From: an uncultured Fidelibacterota bacterium | GTDB lineage: Bacteria; Marinisomatota; Marinisomatia; Marinisomatales; TCS55 | NCBI GenBank assembly: GCA_913046805.1 | Contig: CAJWTA010000003.1 | Coordinates: 1-44,130, forward strand | Reading direction: 5' to 3' | DNA: 44,130 bases | The notes under the pieces: model-generated | What the model was told of the DNA's origin: nothing | What the model saw: the letters and a program-made list of their open reading frames with translations, nothing else | Database searches by the model: none | Part shown: piece after piece, positions 43,569 through 44,130 of the stretch | Layout of the letters: the number at the start of each line of letters is the position of its first letter | Position numbering within the stretch: the stretch's first letter is position 1 | Made by a program: the position numbers and the translations under genes

Positions 43569-44130
43569 AAGTAATCCTTAGTTTTGGGTAAAATTGTGAA
43601 TTTTCTATTCCATAAAATCTTATAGTTTTAAAAGGATCTACATCAACATTTGGCTGAATATTGAAGGTGTGAAAAGAATTATTTTCCGATAAAGATTTTT
43701 TTAACGCCGAACGATGGTTGAATTTTAGAGCATTATCTTTAATTGCAGCTGAGGATCCATTTGTTAAATCATATGTAAATGCCTCTTCCGTAAAACTAGA
43801 AAAGGAATTGGGAAAGTCTAAACCAGTTAATAGATATGAATTTATTATAGAAGATTCGGTTGAATCTTGATTAACCGAGTTGAATATCAATTCGGCTTTT
43901 CTAAAAACACTGCCTTCTGGGATATTCCACGATTTAGAATCTACGGTAATTAAGGATTTAAGACCTTTAGCCAGTGAAATAGATAAATTTGTTGTGTCAA
44001 GATCGTTAAGATCCGGAGGAGTTAGGATAGTTAAATCATCAATAATATTGTGAGTATTAAGTGTATCAATTGTTAAAGTGTCACTAGCAAAGTGCTTAAA
44101 ATAAACGGATAAATTAGAAACGGTTGACTG
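43555..44130 (-). CDS. Partial secreted or cell-surface protein, unknown function
   Basis: The frame is open to the edge of the window, so the N-terminus is missing; 191 residues are present. The fragment is rich in Ser, Asn and Asp, with beta-type patterns such as SWNIPEGSVFRKAELIF and an ending QFYPKLRITYVLP. This recalls the C-terminal beta-sandwich of DUF4270-like and DNRLRE-type surface proteins of Bacteroidetes relatives, but I cannot confirm it. It overlaps the start of the barrel gene by 14 bases, so the two are probably co-expressed. Confidence 0.6.
   Translation of the reverse strand, partial: QSTVSNLSVYFKHFASDTLTIDTLNTHNIIDDLTILTPPDLNDLDTTNLSISLAKGLKSLITVDSKSWNIPEGSVFRKAELIFNSVNQDSTESSIINSYLLTGLDFPNSFSSFTEEAFTYDLTNGSSAAIKDNALKFNHRSALKKSLSENNSFHTFNIQPNVDVDPFKTIRFYGIENSQFYPKLRITYVLP

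Noticed and set aside
1..44130. CRISPR arrays, insertion sequences, integrases and phage genes
   Set aside because: No repeat array, transposase or integrase was found; the three tRNA genes have no flanking attachment-type duplication.

Overview
The window is AT-rich, gene-dense bacterial chromosome with no gap over about 100 bases, no mobile element, no CRISPR array and no phage gene. The gene complement suggests a streamlined marine Gram-negative bacterium of the Fibrobacteres-Chlorobi-Bacteroidetes side of the tree. I would guess Candidatus Marinimicrobia (SAR406). Clues are the lipoproteins with loose lipoboxes, the TPR lipoproteins next to outer-membrane beta-barrels, the weak Shine-Dalgarno signals mixed with a few strong ones, tRNA genes that do not encode CCA, and the typical core operons. 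The taxonomy is inference only.

Positions 1-11458 are mostly plus strand: the end of pnp, an AlaA-like aminotransferase, a MerR regulator, tRNA-Pro(GGG), a 53-residue zinc-ribbon protein, a PPK2 polyphosphate kinase, a minus-strand FKBP lipoprotein, a DUF2914 membrane protein, a YqaA/DedA-type membrane protein, leuS, a Tat-exported flavin amine oxidase and an M1 aminopeptidase. Positions 11494-13768 hold a YeiH-type membrane protein and a class V aminotransferase, both on the minus strand, followed by tRNA-Arg(CCG) on the plus strand.

Positions 13927-22443 form a classical translation operon read on the minus strand: tRNA-Val(GAC), thrS, infC, rpmI, rplT, pheS, pheT, zapA, folD and an unusual SDR. 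infC appears to start at an ATC codon inside the end of thrS, and a perfect 14-bp hairpin sits in the first codons of pheS. Positions 22507-33011 (minus) hold a C-terminal processing protease, tmk, rsmI, a lysine 6-aminotransferase plus piperideine-6-carboxylate dehydrogenase pair, cdsA, a lipid kinase, rlpA, a short dihydroorotate-dehydrogenase-like protein and a TPR lipoprotein.

Positions 33067-34584 (plus) hold a PEGA-domain protein, a 64-residue zinc protein and an isopenicillin-N-synthase-like oxygenase. Positions 34604-44130 (minus) run, in transcription order, from a partial secreted protein through an outer-membrane barrel, a TPR lipoprotein, glyA, a TatT-type TPR lipoprotein, a TRAP-type binding protein (TatP/DctP), a six-helix membrane protein, a 46-residue membrane protein, a DUF998-like membrane protein and an M28 peptidase.

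The best candidate for something undescribed is the TatT-TatP pair. It is followed not by DctQ/DctM permeases but by three small membrane proteins of unknown function. Other items worth a look are the pheS hairpin, the ATC-started infC, the SDR without a YxxxK active site and the tRNA-Pro embedded between closely packed protein genes.
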